From Catenulispora sp. EB89 (GTDB lineage: Bacteria > Actinomycetota > Actinomycetes > Streptomycetales > Catenulisporaceae), in assembly GCF_041261445.1 (NCBI RefSeq), contig NZ_JBGCCU010000029.1:85639-149638 (forward strand): a stretch of 64,000 nucleotides of DNA, given 5' to 3'. Shown in pieces: positions 18,401-26,170 of this stretch. A model generated the notes under the pieces. That model worked only from the letters and a program-made list of their open reading frames with translations, was not told the origin of the DNA and ran no database searches. The first letter of the stretch is position 1; each line of letters opens with the position of its first letter. The translations under genes were made by a program, and so were the position numbers.

Positions 18401-20080
18401 GCACAACAACTCCGCCGACCAGCACACCGGCCGGCCCTCGGCGACCACCGCGACGCCGATGTCGGCGGCGTGCAACGCGTCGTCATCGTGCCCTGATATG
18501 ACCAGCACGCCGCTGCCGCCGAGCTGCATCAGCCGGATGTAGTCCACCAGCGGCGCACCGGGCGCCACCACCTCGTCGGCCCAGGGCAGCAGGTCCCCGA
18601 CGCTGTCGTGCTCGGTGAGGACCACGTGCGCGGCCGCGTCCCGCGCGGCGGCCAGCAGCGCGTCGGCGAGCGGGTCGGTCTCGACGCCGACGCGGACCCG
18701 GCCGCGGCGCTCGCCGTCGGGAGTCAACACGTCCAGGGTCAGCGCGACCGGGCCGCCGATGGCGCCGTCGAGCGCGTCGTGCGGCTTCTCGAAGCGCCAC
18801 TCGCCGATGCTCCACGGGCCCGCGCCGGTGAAGCGCGGCGCGGCGCGGGCGGTGAGGTCGGCGGCGGTGAAGTCGGGCGAGGTGAGCGCCTGTTCGGCCG
18901 CGGCCCAGATCTGCCGGTCGGTGGTCGCCGGGTCGGTCGCCACGGCGCTCAGGATGCGCGGGCGGTCGGTGCACAGGGCCGAGGAATCGACGGCCACCAA
19001 CGAGATCCGGTCCAGGCGGCGCAGGCTGGAGACGTCCATCGGGACCACGCCGTGCCGCGACAGCTCCCAGTCCAGCATCGAGGCGAACGCCTCGCGGCCC
19101 AGGCGGGCCGCCTTCGGCATCGTGGCCAGCATCAGGTCCCCGGCGCGTCCCGGGTCGCGGGTGGCGGCCAGGACGCCGGCGGCCCCCATCAGCGAGGCCA
19201 GGGCCGCGCGGTCGCCGAGCTTTTCGACGGGGCCTTCCGGATAGGGCGCGGGACGTTCGGAGCGGCGCCGGACCTCGGTCGGCAGGCCGGAGCCGTCGCC
19301 GACGAGTTCGCGCTCGCGGCGGCGCCAGACCGCCTGTCGGGCGCGGGCTTCGGCGAAGCGCAGGGCGTGGTGCGTGCTGTCTATCAGGATCGGCTCAGGG
19401 CCCTGAGCCAGCGCGTTGAGGGTGCTGTTGCTGACCGCGAACAGGGCTTCGGTGTGGGTGCGGCCGATGCGCTCCTCGACGACGTGCCGGATGCGCGGCG
19501 TGGTCTCGGCGATGAGCAGCGGCACGCGCAGCGCCTGCGGGACGGCCGGCAGGCGCATGACGCGGCCGGCGACCGCGACGCTCAGGCCCACGGCGTCCGC
19601 GGCCAGGGAGATGATCGCGAGGTTGACCGGCGCGTCGGCCGAGGGGTGCTCGGGCTTGGTGCGGGAGAAGGTCTCCTCGTCGGTCTCGTGCGCCTCCTCG
19701 GCCGCCTCGATGACCTCGATGATGCCCTCGACGTCGAGCTCCTGCGCGTCGAAGTCGATCAGGATGTGCTGGGTCACCGCGTTGATCTCGGCCCAGCGCA
19801 CGCCCTTGAGCTCCCGCAGGGTCCCGGTGAGATGTTCGCGCAGCCTGTGGTGCCGGTCTCCGGCGCCGGTCAGGCCCTTGACTTCGATGTGGGCCCGGCC
19901 GTCTTCGGCCCAGACGCGGCGGCGCGCGCGGCGCGGACCGGTCTCGGCCATCCCGCGGACGGCCTCGACCGCCCCGCGCGATCCGCCGGCCAGGGACCCG
20001 ACCGCGTCGACCGCGCCCATAGTGGAGGCGGCAGCGATGCGGGCGGCGCCCACGGCGACCCGGCCCATTCCGAAGAACAT
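15494..20080 (-). CDS. ctpI: CtpI-type cation-transporting P-type ATPase
   Basis: 1528 aa from ATG 20080, with GGGAG upstream; a GTG seven codons earlier is less likely. Length and layout match the very large actinobacterial CtpI/CtpH ATPases. Residues about 50-120 form a degenerate heavy-metal-associated-like domain (GDRHHRLREHLTG, then VRWAEINAVTQHILIDF) without CxxC. A long N-terminal region follows. The pump core begins near residue 680, with the phosphorylation site DKTGTLTQG near 995, TMITGDHPNTATAIAEQLG, and GDGANDAAAIRLADVGIAI near 1275. The ion is not fixed by sequence. A charged repeat protein diverges from it and may be a partner. Confidence 0.88.
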   Translation of the reverse strand: MFFGMGRVAVGAARIAAASTMGAVDAVGSLAGGSRGAVEAVRGMAETGPRRARRRVWAEDGRAHIEVKGLTGAGDRHHRLREHLTGTLRELKGVRWAEINAVTQHILIDFDAQELDVEGIIEVIEAAEEAHETDEETFSRTKPEHPSADAPVNLAIISLAADAVGLSVAVAGRVMRLPAVPQALRVPLLIAETTPRIRHVVEERIGRTHTEALFAVSNSTLNALAQGPEPILIDSTHHALRFAEARARQAVWRRRERELVGDGSGLPTEVRRRSERPAPYPEGPVEKLGDRAALASLMGAAGVLAATRDPGRAGDLMLATMPKAARLGREAFASMLDWELSRHGVVPMDVSSLRRLDRISLVAVDSSALCTDRPRILSAVATDPATTDRQIWAAAEQALTSPDFTAADLTARAAPRFTGAGPWSIGEWRFEKPHDALDGAIGGPVALTLDVLTPDGERRGRVRVGVETDPLADALLAAARDAAAHVVLTEHDSVGDLLPWADEVVAPGAPLVDYIRLMQLGGSGVLVISGHDDDALHAADIGVAVVAEGRPVCWSAELLCGPGLSQPWRVLRSVQTARQVSERSARLAVGGSALGALLAVTGRRRPTRPLTLSPVHSAMAAAIFGGTLSALRVARQSPPEPSVRGNWHDLTAREAFERIELARSQQSVEIAPRGRVTALTDAGRETVRLFTGLPLASQTTQLVGAVAEELRDPLTPVLALGAAASAIVGSGVDALLVTGVMAGNAVISGAQRMRAEQALRRLLMGEQIVAHRVEWQPSDIAVHGSGDAWLAGLDDAPILDVPADGLRVGDVIRLGPTDVVPADVRLLTAQDLEADESSLNGESLPVAKLPAATPGADLDERACMLYEGCTILAGSCFALVVAVGQDTEAGRAAAVAGSAPPPAGIQARLAELTRIALPAAGIGGIAVTGLSALRGVPLPRAVASGVAVAVAAVPEGLPLVATVAQLAAARRLSQRGVLVRSSRTLEALGRVDTVCFDKTGTLTQGRLSVTRLADLDGDLPLDGEEGGRLLRYAARACPAVEEGAARRLAHATDGAVVEAAHMYIGRDEQWNLISELPFETTRGYAASVGTNSTRLTLAVKGAPETIMDVCTQLRSRDGGVSPLTAARRRDAVAATARLTGKGLRVLAIAEAHPVVEDLAELDVAALVTELTLIGFVAIADTPRPTSARAITDLTAAGVRITMITGDHPNTATAIAEQLGIPEAHLVLTGPEFDRLSKRERAERVTHTTVFARVSPEQKVRVVQALREAGRIVAMTGDGANDAAAIRLADVGIAIAGHGSAAARAAADLVLAEPDPARITDALREGRTLWGNVRDAASILVGGNAGEVAFTVLGTAISGRAPLGTRQLLLVNMLTDMLPALAVALAPARPNSGEDPLASGPVGNLWDSEFQRTLAVRGGATALGAGLAWGIGRASGRPRRAETMGLGALVGTQLGQTLLAARHSPLVIATAAVSAVALIAVVETPGVSQFFGCTPLGPVAWGTVLASAATATAAGVVAPRVLERVGWKA

Positions 20081-20196
20081 CTCAACTCCCTTTTTCGTCA
20101 CACGGTTTTCACCCTAACGTTGGGCCTCGTACGAAGTGCCTATAACTTGGTGAGTCTACGGCTCTACCGGAGCCCGACTGAGAAGGGGTGAAAGCA

Positions 20197-20862
20197 ATGG
20201 CGGTGGCGAAGAAGACGACAGCGGCCAAGCCGCGCACCCGAACGGCCAAAACGGCTGCGCCGACCAGCGGTGCGGCGGTTGAGGGCGAGACGCAGGCCGT
20301 TGAGACGCCGGTGGCCGCGGCGAACGGGGCAAAGGCGACAAGTGCTCCGAAGCCGGCGGTCAGGACGGCTGCGACGGCTACCGTGTCGAAGACCACTAGC
20401 GCGAGTGCCAAGAGCGACAGGGCCAGCAACAGCGACACGGCCAGCAAGAACGACACGGCCAGCGAGGCCACCACGAGCGACACGACAAAGGCGGAGGCCG
20501 AGAAGCCGGTGCAGTCCACCCAGAAGACCGACCAGAAGACCGGCCAGAAGACGGACCAGAAGACCGAAGAGCCCGGGAACCGCATCTCGGTGACGATCCC
20601 GCTGGACTCCGCCGCCCTCGGCCTGGCGGTCAAGGCCGCGACGCTGCCGGTCACCGCGGTCAAGAAGGTCGCACAGAACAGGAACGGCATCCCGGCCTAC
20701 GTCGCCGTCGGCGGCCTGGCGGTCATCGGCGCCGTGGAGTGGCCGGTCGCGGCGGTCGGCGGGCTGAGCCTGGCGGCTCTGCGGCGGTGGGGTCCGCTGA
20801 AGCCGGCACAGGAGCCGGAATCGAAGCAGGAATCGAAGCCGGCGTCGAAAAAGAGCGCTTAG
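20197..20862 (+). CDS. Low-complexity Lys/Thr/Ala-rich protein with C-terminal hydrophobic segment
   Basis: 221 aa from ATG 20197, preceded by GAAGGGG eight bases away; the in-frame GTG at 20188 overlaps that site. Residues 1-130 are disordered, with histone-H1-like AKKTTAAKPRTRTAK, Ser-Asn-Asp-Thr repeats (SDTASKNDTASE) and QKTDQKTGQKTDQKTEE. Residues 132-200 are ordered: a beta/helix stretch ISVTIPLDSAALGLAVKAAT, and a hydrophobic segment YVAVGGLAVIGAVEWPVAAV. The tail is charged. I do not recognise a family. It diverges from the CtpI-type ATPase with about 116 bases between starts, so the two may be co-regulated and the ordered part may sit at the membrane beside the pump. Confidence 0.72.
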   Translation: MAVAKKTTAAKPRTRTAKTAAPTSGAAVEGETQAVETPVAAANGAKATSAPKPAVRTAATATVSKTTSASAKSDRASNSDTASKNDTASEATTSDTTKAEAEKPVQSTQKTDQKTGQKTDQKTEEPGNRISVTIPLDSAALGLAVKAATLPVTAVKKVAQNRNGIPAYVAVGGLAVIGAVEWPVAAVGGLSLAALRRWGPLKPAQEPESKQESKPASKKSA

Positions 20863-20867
20863 TCCGC

Positions 20868-20894
20868 CGCTTCCGCACCCCCACGGCGGAAGCG
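20868..20894. terminator. Hairpin terminator after the repeat protein
   Basis: A perfect 9-base stem, CGCTTCCGC with GCGGAAGCG, and a 9-base loop lie six bases after the stop at 20862. Confidence 0.65.
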
Positions 20895-21061
20895 ACTAAT
20901 CATTGATGTCATCGCCGTTTCCGACATCAAACTTCGTCGGCGATGTCGATTTGGTCGGTCGGCGCTGGAGATCTGGCCCACCAACGTTCACCCGCAGCTG
21001 GTGGCCGCCACGCGCCGGTGCGTCTGTACTGCTTCGTAGAACAGCGAAGCGGAGAGGACGC

Positions 21062-21265
21062 ATGTCGATCACATTCACCTTTCCGGCCACGATCGGTGAC
21101 GCGACCCGTCTCGTCTCCGCCCTGGCCGAACCCTGTCTGGTCGCGGCGGCGGCCCTGGCCGGTGCCGGCCCGCTGGCGCAGGTGCTGGTCGCGGGCGCGG
21201 TCCGGGTGGCGCGCGGCGTGGATGTCGAGATGCGCGAAGGCGAGATGCGCATCTCGTTCGGCTGA
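21062..21265 (+). CDS. Small conserved-looking protein, function unknown
   Basis: 67 aa from ATG 21062, chosen for the strong GGAGAGGA site just upstream; the frame is open earlier but has no initiation site. The sequence is MSITFTFPATIGDATRLVSA at the start, an Ala/Leu-rich hydrophobic helix in the middle (CLVAAAALAGAGPLAQVLVA), and a charged end VEMREGEMRISFG. One membrane-associated helix flanked by beta strands is plausible. I do not recognise a family. It lies downstream of the repeat protein, separated by a terminator, and converges on the DsbA-like gene. The good ribosome site and codon bias argue that it is real. Confidence 0.6.
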   Translation: MSITFTFPATIGDATRLVSALAEPCLVAAAALAGAGPLAQVLVAGAVRVARGVDVEMREGEMRISFG

Positions 21266-21293
21266 CCCGTCTCTTTTCTACGGCAGCTCTTTT

Positions 21294-22121
21294 CTACGGC
21301 AGCCCCGCCGCCTGAAGCACCTGCTTCAGCACCGCGGGATTGGACCCGACCACCTGCTTGCCGTCAGCGGAGACCTTGTACAGCGACGCCGGCAGGTTCA
21401 ACTGCTTGCCGTCGAGCATCAAGGTCGGGGTCCCGCCGAGTCGCAGGGTATTGAAGTCCGCCATGTTCTGCTGGACCAGACCCTTGTACGTACCGGACGT
21501 GACGCAGGACTCGAACGCCGGGCTGTCCAACCCCGGTACCTGTTTCGCGACGGCGATCAGCTTCGCGGTGTTGTTGTAGGCGTCATCCGTCTCGTCGGGC
21601 TGGTTGGCGTAGAGCGCGTCGTGGTACTCGTCGAACTTCCCGACGGTCGCCGCGCACACCGAGGCCGCACCGGACCACAACGAGCCGCTGCCGGCGTCGT
21701 TGGAGTCGATGAGCGTGACGGGATGGAACAGGACGCGCAGGGTGCCGGCGGCGGCGTACGCCTTGTAGACCGATGACGAATCCGTTTCCAGCCCCTTGCA
21801 ATAGGGACACCGGAAGTCCTCATAGATGGTCAGCGTGTGCGGCGCGGAGGCCGGGCCGTACGCCAGCGCCGTCGGCTTCTTGGACGGATCGGCGAACGTG
21901 TCGACGACAACGGTCCCATTCGACGGCACGCTGTACGCCTGCGGCTTGCTCGACGACGCACTCACCGCGACCCCGACGCCGGTGGCGACGCCGAGGACGA
22001 CCAGCACCGCCGCCAGGACGCCGAGGCGGCGGCGTTGGCGTACGCGCTGGCGCTGGGCCTCCTGTTCGGCGGCTACGCGCTCGCGCGCGGACTGCTTCTT
22101 GGCTGCGTTCCTCTGACTCAT
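21294..22121 (-). CDS. Membrane-anchored DsbA-like thioredoxin-fold protein
   Basis: 275 aa from ATG 22121, where GGGTGGG precedes the start; 14 in-frame codons upstream are excluded. A positively charged cytoplasmic head (residues 1-31) is followed by a single transmembrane anchor (about 32-54). The extracytoplasmic domain carries the active-site C105-P-Y-C108 in EDFRCPYCKGLE, a second Cys pair (C166 and a later Cys in FESCVTSG), and the cis-Pro loop GGTPTLMLDG. This is the thioredoxin_4/DsbA layout of actinobacterial oxidoreductases that form or isomerise disulfides in exported proteins. Many secreted Cys-bearing proteins lie nearby. Confidence 0.88.
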   Translation of the reverse strand: MSQRNAAKKQSARERVAAEQEAQRQRVRQRRRLGVLAAVLVVLGVATGVGVAVSASSSKPQAYSVPSNGTVVVDTFADPSKKPTALAYGPASAPHTLTIYEDFRCPYCKGLETDSSSVYKAYAAAGTLRVLFHPVTLIDSNDAGSGSLWSGAASVCAATVGKFDEYHDALYANQPDETDDAYNNTAKLIAVAKQVPGLDSPAFESCVTSGTYKGLVQQNMADFNTLRLGGTPTLMLDGKQLNLPASLYKVSADGKQVVGSNPAVLKQVLQAAGLP

Positions 22122-22216
22122 TGCCCACCCTGTTCCGATCGCGGCACGAAACACCTCACACAACGACAGAACCCACGGTTCGGCTCAGGAGGTTGCATGC
22201 CGCGATCGGATCCCGC

Positions 22217-22564
22217 TCACTTTTTGTAGAACAGCACCAGCCGGTACCCGTCCGGGTCGGCCAGCTCGAACTCCAAGCCGCCCCCGGCCCGCTTGGCCGG
22301 CTCGCCAGCCGGCTTGTACCCGGCCGCGACGACCTCCGCGTAGGCCTCCTGGATGTCGTCGACCTTGATGTGGACCGCCGACGCCGTGCCCGGCTCGACC
22401 GGGCCGTCGGTGGCCACGAACGTCATCCAGAACCAGTTCACATACAGCGTCACCTGGTCGTTCTCGCGCTTGCCGACGCGGAATCCGAGGCTCTCGTAGA
22501 AGGCGACGGTGCGGTCCAGGTCGGCGGACTGGCAGGTGAGGCCGGAGATGCTGGCGAGCTTCAT
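22217..22564 (-). CDS. VOC-superfamily (glyoxalase-fold) protein
   Basis: 115 aa from ATG 22564, preceded by AAGGAA. A single vicinal-oxygen-chelate domain made of two beta-alpha-beta-beta-beta modules: DLDRTVAFYESLGFRVG at about 13-29 and the second half FELADPDGYRLVLFYKK at the end. Such proteins are small metal-dependent isomerases, dioxygenases or antibiotic-binding proteins. The second-half Glu (LEFEL) is present but the metal-binding His is not clear, so catalytic activity is uncertain. Neighbours do not indicate a substrate. Confidence 0.82.
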   Translation of the reverse strand: MKLASISGLTCQSADLDRTVAFYESLGFRVGKRENDQVTLYVNWFWMTFVATDGPVEPGTASAVHIKVDDIQEAYAEVVAAGYKPAGEPAKRAGGGLEFELADPDGYRLVLFYKK

Positions 22565-22747
22565 GGTGATTCCTTGTCGCTGTGTTCCCGTGTGTTCGGC
22601 GCCCGGTTCGGGCCGCTGCCACACTGACGCCCGGGGCCGCGCGGATGTGACAGCGGGCCGGGCGGCTGATCGCGGCCCCTATCTTTCACCTCAGGTTGTG
22701 CGTGTCCTCGTGTTATTAATATCCGCGTTCCATCTGGCGCCCTCATC

Positions 22748-24214
22748 GTGAGCAGCGTGCGTATAGCCGTCATCACCGAATCGTTTCTGCCCCGGGTGAA
22801 CGGGGTCACGAACTCGGTCTGCCGCGTCCTGGAGCAGTTCGCCGCACGAGGGCACGAAGCGCTCGTCATCGCGGCCAAGCCGGGGCCAGAGCGGTACGCC
22901 GGGCACGAGGTCGTCTCCGTCGGGGGGTTCGCGCTGCCGGGATACCGGTCGTTCGTCGTCGGGATGCCGATGGCGCGGCTGGTCGGCAAGCTGCGCGAGT
23001 TCCAGCCCGACGTCGTCTACCTCGCCTCTCCGTTCAGCCTCGGGTCGGCCGGCGCCACCGCCGCGCGCAAGCTGGGCATTCCGTGCGTCGCGGTGTTCCA
23101 GACCGACATCGCGGGTTTCGTCAAGCGCTACGGCCTGCGCGGCACCGACAAGGTGATCTGGTCGTGGCTGCGGCGGATCCACTCGCAGGCCGACCTCACC
23201 CTCGTGCCGTCGACAGCGACACTGAAGGCGTTGGACGAGCACGGGATCCCGCGCCTGGCGCTGTGGCGGCGCGGGGTCGACGCCGAGCGCTTCCACCCGC
23301 GCTACCGGGACGAGATGCTGCGGCACGAGGTCGCGCCGAACCGGGAGACCGTCGTCGGGTACGTCGGCCGGCTGGCCCCGGAGAAGCGGGTCGAGCTGCT
23401 GGCGAACCTCAGCGGGCTGCCCGGCGTGCGGCTGCTGGTCGTCGGCGACGGCCCGGCCGAGGGCAGGCTGCGCGAGGCGCTGCCGACCGCGACGTTCACC
23501 GGGTTCCTGGACGGCCACGAGCTGTCCCGCGCCTACGCCAGCCTGGACGTTTTCATCCACACCGGCGCCGACGAGACCTTCTGCCAGTCGGTGCAGGAGG
23601 CGATGGCCAGCGGGGTCCCGGTGGTGGCACCGGCCGCCGGCGGGCCGCTGGACCTGGTCACCCCGGGCCGCACCGGAGTGTTGTACGACCCTGATTCGGT
23701 CTCCGAGCTGCGGGCCGCCGTGATGCGGCTGGCCGCGAACCACGAGCTGCGGAACGAGTACGGGGCCAACGCCCGCGCCGAGGTCGAGTCCCGCACCTGG
23801 GACACCGTCAGCGACCAGCTGATGGCGCACCTGGACGCGGTGGTCAGCGGTCGCGGCCGGGTCGCGGCGTCCGCCGAGGCCGCCATGATCACCACCACCG
23901 TCGAGGCCAACGCCGCTGCGGGCAAGGCGGCGACCGGCAAGGCGGCTGCGGGCAAGGCCGCGAGAGGCAAGGCGGCAGCAAGCAACGCGGCTGCGGGTAT
24001 GACAACCGCGGGTATGGCAACCACCGGTATGGCCGCCGCGGGCATGGTGCCCGCGGAAAGCAAGGCCGTCCCCGGCAAGGCCACCGCCGCGAGCAACGCC
24101 GGCGTCGGCACCGGCAACGGCTCCGGCGCTGGCTCCGGCACCGGCGCCCCGGCCAAGCCCGCCAAACCCGCCAAGGACTCCGCGTCGCCGGCCGGCCTCG
24201 AAACGGCGGCGTGA
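22748..24214 (+). CDS. GT4 glycosyltransferase, MgtA/PimB-like, with Ala/Lys-rich tail
   Basis: 488 aa from GTG 22748; GTG 22757 is possible and no ribosome site is clear. Residues 1-375 form a GT-B enzyme: IAVITESFLPRVNGVTNSVCR at the start, the acceptor loop FQTDIAGFVKRYG, a GYVGRLAPEKRVELL donor motif near 200, and E-x7-E in ADETFCQSVQEAMASG near 276. This pattern fits GDP-mannose-dependent alpha-mannosyltransferases of the actinobacterial envelope. The last 110 residues are a disordered tail of AAAGKA-like repeats, then GSGAGSGTG and KPAKPAKP. The tail is not part of the family fold. It leads a three-gene operon. Confidence 0.88.
   Translation: MSSVRIAVITESFLPRVNGVTNSVCRVLEQFAARGHEALVIAAKPGPERYAGHEVVSVGGFALPGYRSFVVGMPMARLVGKLREFQPDVVYLASPFSLGSAGATAARKLGIPCVAVFQTDIAGFVKRYGLRGTDKVIWSWLRRIHSQADLTLVPSTATLKALDEHGIPRLALWRRGVDAERFHPRYRDEMLRHEVAPNRETVVGYVGRLAPEKRVELLANLSGLPGVRLLVVGDGPAEGRLREALPTATFTGFLDGHELSRAYASLDVFIHTGADETFCQSVQEAMASGVPVVAPAAGGPLDLVTPGRTGVLYDPDSVSELRAAVMRLAANHELRNEYGANARAEVESRTWDTVSDQLMAHLDAVVSGRGRVAASAEAAMITTTVEANAAAGKAATGKAAAGKAARGKAAASNAAAGMTTAGMATTGMAAAGMVPAESKAVPGKATAASNAGVGTGNGSGAGSGTGAPAKPAKPAKDSASPAGLETAA
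23900..24190 (+). repeat. Low-complexity repeat in the glycosyltransferase tail
   Basis: Imperfect 12-15 base units built on GCGGGCAAGGC and GGTATGGCAACC encode AAAGKA and GMATTGMA steps. All lie in frame within the 3' end of the glycosyltransferase gene. Confidence 0.7.
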
Positions 24215-24967
24215 ATGCCCCGCCCGCAATTACTCGTCTCCATCCACGACATCGCCCCGGCCAGCGCTTCGGCCACCGAGCGCTGGCTGGCCGACCTCGA
24301 CGCCCGCGGCGTCCCGGCCACCCTGCTGGTGATCCCGGGACCGTGGCGCGGCTCCCGGCTGAGCCAGAGCCCTGATCTGGTCGCCGCGCTGCACGACGCC
24401 GCGTCCCGGGGCCACGAGCTGGCGCTGCACGGCTGGGAGCACAAGGCCGGACCGACCGGCCCGCCGCTGCGCCGTGCCGCCGCGCAGCTGCTCGCGCGCG
24501 GCGCGGCCGAGTTCGCGGCGCTGGACGTCGCCGAGGCCACCGCGCGGCTGTCGGCCGGGCTGGCCGAGCTCGCCGCCCTCGACATCGAACCGGTGGGCTT
24601 CCACCCGCCGGGCTGGCTCGCCTCCCCGGGGGCGTACCAGGCGCTGCGGCGCGTCGGGCTGCGGTATTCCTCGTCGCACCTGTTCGTCCGCGACCTGATC
24701 ACCGAACGGCGATACACGCTCCCGGCGCTCTCGCACCGCCCCGGCGGCACCGGCGAGGTCTTTGCCGCGCGCCTCATGCACAAGTCGGCCGCCGCCATGG
24801 CCCGGCGCGGCCGGTCGTTCCGGGTCGCGCTGCACCCGGACGACCTGCTGCACCCGGGACTGCGCGCGACCACGCTCGCCGTCATCGACGAGGCACTGGC
24901 GGCCGGCTACCGGGCCGGTACCTACTCCGGCCTCATGATGCGCGGTGCCGCGGTTCCGATCCCGTGA
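24215..24967 (+). CDS. DUF2334 polysaccharide-deacetylase-like protein
   Basis: 250 aa; ATG 24215 follows the upstream TGA directly. It starts with VSIHDIAPAS (residues 8-17), where the His-Asp pair matches the metal-binding first motif of the NodB-like TIM-barrel deacetylases, then HGWEHKAG near residue 71 (the H-x3-H type motif), and a late RVALHPDDLLHPGLR near residue 205. This is the DUF2334 branch, whose activity is not well defined. Sitting between two glycosyltransferases, it is probably involved in trimming an envelope glycolipid or glycan. Confidence 0.82.
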   Translation: MPRPQLLVSIHDIAPASASATERWLADLDARGVPATLLVIPGPWRGSRLSQSPDLVAALHDAASRGHELALHGWEHKAGPTGPPLRRAAAQLLARGAAEFAALDVAEATARLSAGLAELAALDIEPVGFHPPGWLASPGAYQALRRVGLRYSSSHLFVRDLITERRYTLPALSHRPGGTGEVFAARLMHKSAAAMARRGRSFRVALHPDDLLHPGLRATTLAVIDEALAAGYRAGTYSGLMMRGAAVPIP

Positions 24968-26151
24968 GGATCGTCCAGCTCGCCAACGCCTACAGCCCCA
25001 CATCGGGCGGCCTGCGTACGGTGGTCGACGCGCTGGGCCGGGGGTACATGGCGGCGGGGCACGAGCGGGTGCTGGTCATCCCGGGCCAGCGCCACTCGCG
25101 GGAGGAGGGCGAGTCAGGGCTCGTGGTCACGCTGCCCAGCCTGCCGGTCAGCGGCGGGTACCGGATGATCCCCCGCTTCTCGCCGGTGAAGGACCTGCTG
25201 GAGGAACTGCAGCCGGACTCGGTCGAGGTCTCGGACAAGGCGACGCTCGCCGCCGCCGGCCCCTGGGCCCGCGAGCGCGGCGTCGGCGCCGTGCTGATCT
25301 CGCACGAGCGGCTGGACGCGGTGGCCGCCGCCCGGTTTCCGCACGCCTGGGCCGCCAGCCACCGCGCGCTGCAGCCCGCGTTGCACCGGCGCTCGCGGCG
25401 CTTGGCGATGCGGTTCGACGCGATCGTCGTCGCCTCGGCCTTCGCCGGGCGCGAGTTCGACGGCTACGGCGGACTGCTGCGCGAGATCCCGCTCGGCGTG
25501 GATCTGGACACCTTCCGGCCCTGCCGGGTCCCCAGCCCGGAACGCTCCGAGGTGCCCCGGGGGACCGGAGAGCACCCCTGGCAGCTGGTCTACAGCGGAC
25601 GGCTGTCGATCGAGAAGAACCCGATCGCGGCCATCGCCGCGGTCAAGGCCCTGGTCGCCGACAACCTCCCGGTCCACCTCGACATCTACGGCTCCGGCAC
25701 CCAGCGCCAGCAACTGGAACGCTTCGCCGCCGACCTGCCGGTCACGTTCCACGGCCACATGTCCGACCGCGTCGAGCTGGCCGAGCGCATCGCCGCGGCG
25801 GACGTCGTCATCGCGCCCGGACCGGCGGAGACGTTCGGCCTGACGGTCCTGGAGTCGCTGGCCTGCGGCACCCCGGTCGTGACGGCGGACACCGGCGGCG
25901 CTGGCGAACTGCTGGCCGCCGGCGCCGGGCTGACGGCGGCGTGCACCGGGGAGGACATGGCCCGCGCCGTCGCCGGGATCCTGGCCTGGCCGGAGGCGGA
26001 GCGGCGGGCTGCCGCGCGCCGCCGGGCCGAGCAGTTCCCGTGGTCGGCGACGGTCGCCTCGATGCTGGACGTGCACGTGTCGCTGGCCGCGCGGGAGCGG
26101 AACCTGAGTCGGTTGAAGCGCCGGGGGCTGCGACGGCGCAGGATCGGTTGA
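24964..26151 (+). CDS. GT4 glycosyltransferase, PimC/mannosyltransferase-like
   Basis: 395 aa from GTG 24964, overlapping the deacetylase-like gene by four bases. It starts MRIVQLANAYSPTSGGLRTV, the glycine-rich loop of GT-B enzymes. SGRLSIEKNP near 215 contacts the sugar nucleotide, and GPAETFGLTVLESLACGTPV near 287 holds the E-x7-E motif. It ends in an Arg-rich tail (RLKRRGLRRRRIG) that could bind acidic membrane lipids. With MgtA-like and DUF2334 partners in one operon, a role in mannolipid or phosphatidylinositol-mannoside-type glycolipid synthesis is likely; the exact sugar and acceptor are inferred. Confidence 0.87.
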   Translation: MRIVQLANAYSPTSGGLRTVVDALGRGYMAAGHERVLVIPGQRHSREEGESGLVVTLPSLPVSGGYRMIPRFSPVKDLLEELQPDSVEVSDKATLAAAGPWARERGVGAVLISHERLDAVAAARFPHAWAASHRALQPALHRRSRRLAMRFDAIVVASAFAGREFDGYGGLLREIPLGVDLDTFRPCRVPSPERSEVPRGTGEHPWQLVYSGRLSIEKNPIAAIAAVKALVADNLPVHLDIYGSGTQRQQLERFAADLPVTFHGHMSDRVELAERIAAADVVIAPGPAETFGLTVLESLACGTPVVTADTGGAGELLAAGAGLTAACTGEDMARAVAGILAWPEAERRAAARRRAEQFPWSATVASMLDVHVSLAARERNLSRLKRRGLRRRRIG

Positions 26152-26170
26152 GGCGGTTCTCGCGCTGGAG

